Of a stretch of 64,000 nucleotides of DNA, positions 63,480 through 64,000 are shown in pieces; the first letter of the stretch is position 1; each line of letters starts with the position of its first letter. The notes below the pieces were generated by a model. It ran no database searches. It was not told the origin of the DNA and saw only the letters and a program-made list of their open reading frames with translations. Position numbers and translations under genes: made by a program. The stretch comes from Okeanomitos corallinicola TIOX110 (GTDB lineage Bacteria > Cyanobacteriota > Cyanobacteriia > Cyanobacteriales > Nostocaceae): NCBI RefSeq assembly GCF_038050375.1, contig NZ_CP150887.1, positions 114,212 to 178,211 on the forward strand, read 5' to 3'.

Positions 63480-64000
63480 GTGAAAACGGCCATAACATTA
63501 GCCACCGTAGCCAAAGAATTTTTAGAAAGGACTGGACTAGCACCCAGCACCAAAGAAACCTACGAATTAACCCTATTAAAATTCCTGGCAGAGTATGGAA
63601 ATTGGCCAATAGAAATTATCAGTAAACAAACATTAGTAGAGTATCTAAACAGCCTCAACCATTTAAAATACACAACCCACCACAAGCATCAAGCAATACT
63701 GCAAAGCCTATTTAACTTCGCAGTAGAACAAGAGTATATAAAAATCAACCCCATCCGGGGACTAAAACAACGTCAACCAGAGCGAGAAAAAGGAGAACAC
63801 AAAACCGACAACACCATCAGATACCTAACACCAGAACAACTCTCAATACTCTATCAAGCAGTAAAAGACGACCTGCGAATGAACGCCATAATTCACCTAT
63901 TGCATCGCACAGGATGTAGAATAGGAGAGCTTTTAGCCCTAAACTTATCAGACATAGACATCAAAAACCAGAAATTCCAAGTATTAGGTAAAGGCAACAA
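63480..64000 (+). CDS. Tyrosine recombinase of the second transposon A copy, 5' part
   Basis: The visible 173 codons match the start of the recombinase at 25101-26048, from the same GTG (MKTAITLATVAKEFLERTG) through GCRIGELLALNLSDIDIKNQ. The window ends before the HxxR and Tyr motifs. Together with the neighbouring XRE gene it shows that a full second element probably continues to the right. Confidence 0.9.
   Translation, partial: MKTAITLATVAKEFLERTGLAPSTKETYELTLLKFLAEYGNWPIEIISKQTLVEYLNSLNHLKYTTHHKHQAILQSLFNFAVEQEYIKINPIRGLKQRQPEREKGEHKTDNTIRYLTPEQLSILYQAVKDDLRMNAIIHLLHRTGCRIGELLALNLSDIDIKNQKFQVLGKGN

Larger units (their letters stand above)
62879..64000 (+). mobile_element. Second copy of transposon A, inverted, cut by the window end
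   Basis: From GGTATTGAGCCGAGATACGA at 62879 onward the sequence is the reverse complement of 26649 back to about 25528. The encoded XRE protein is identical in all 152 residues, and the readable recombinase part is the same. The two copies face each other about 36 kb apart. The flanking five bases here are CCATA; the other flank is outside the window, so the duplication cannot be checked. Confidence 0.92.

Noticed and set aside
1..64000. tRNA or rRNA genes, a riboswitch, or a clear replication initiator
   Set aside because: I looked for conserved tRNA/rRNA sequence and a Rep protein and saw nothing convincing; a covariance-model scan would be decisive.

Overview
The window looks like part of a large plasmid from a filamentous, Nostocales-type cyanobacterium. 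Evidence for this is the scattered GCGATCGC (HIP1) octamers, the repeat families typical of Nostocaceae, two partition systems (ParAB and an actin-like ParM system), a type IV secretion (conjugation) gene set, toxin-antitoxin modules and many insertion elements. No rRNA, tRNA or core metabolic gene was seen. The genus is an inference.

Layout. 1-6776 (+): type III-B CRISPR-Cas effector operon: the 3' part of cas10/cmr2, then cmr3, a cmr4-like gene, a cmr5-like gene, a double-RAMP (cmr6/cmr1-like) fusion and a CARF-HEPN (Csm6/Csx1-like) RNase. 7168-11403: two CRISPR arrays with different repeats (13 and 17 repeats) but the same 3' handle, flanking an unusual cas1 and a normal cas2. 11650-13800: dynamin-like GTPase. 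14098-14793: truncated ThiF/E1-like gene. 14928-30268 (-): a VirB/Trb-type secretion operon, read right to left as VirB2-like, VirB4 (C-terminal part only), VirB5-like, VirB6-like, VirB8-like, VirB10 and a VirB9/TraK-like protein. It is broken by a Tn3-family transposon (21586-26649, TSD TTTTT) and by an IS4-type element (27662-29813) sitting on what looks like a deletion joint. 30824-35075: a large acidic coiled-coil protein and a cluster of toxin-antitoxin genes. 35250-39094: a second Tn3-family transposon (TSD AATTA) that splits a conserved small gene. 39425-44608 (-): a 1318-residue protein with the DFDGD signature of two-barrel RNA polymerases, followed by a GNAT acetyltransferase and an unknown protein. 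45651-48960: ParM/ParR-like partition operon whose repeat-rich centromere is interrupted by an IS5/IS1182-type element. 49075-51292: IS1634-type element. 51472-53135: parB and parA. 53653-54975: solitary TnpB element. 55151-60722: regulators, a divergent histidine kinase/response regulator pair, a Gp157-like protein and small unknown genes. 60787-62425: a nuclease-like gene split by an IS630-family element. 62879-64000: the start of a second, inverted and apparently identical copy of the first Tn3-family transposon.

How it fits together. The plasmid carries RNA-guided immunity, a conjugation apparatus that is probably no longer complete, redundant segregation systems and addiction modules. 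It has been heavily reshaped by at least seven mobile elements, most with ends and target duplications that can be read directly. The most unusual item is the polymerase-like gene at 40652-44608: sequence around its DFDGD motif resembles both RpoC and the QDE-1/eukaryotic RNA-dependent RNA polymerase family. The second is the cas1, whose usual N-terminal domain is replaced by a segment resembling a CRISPR-associated regulator.
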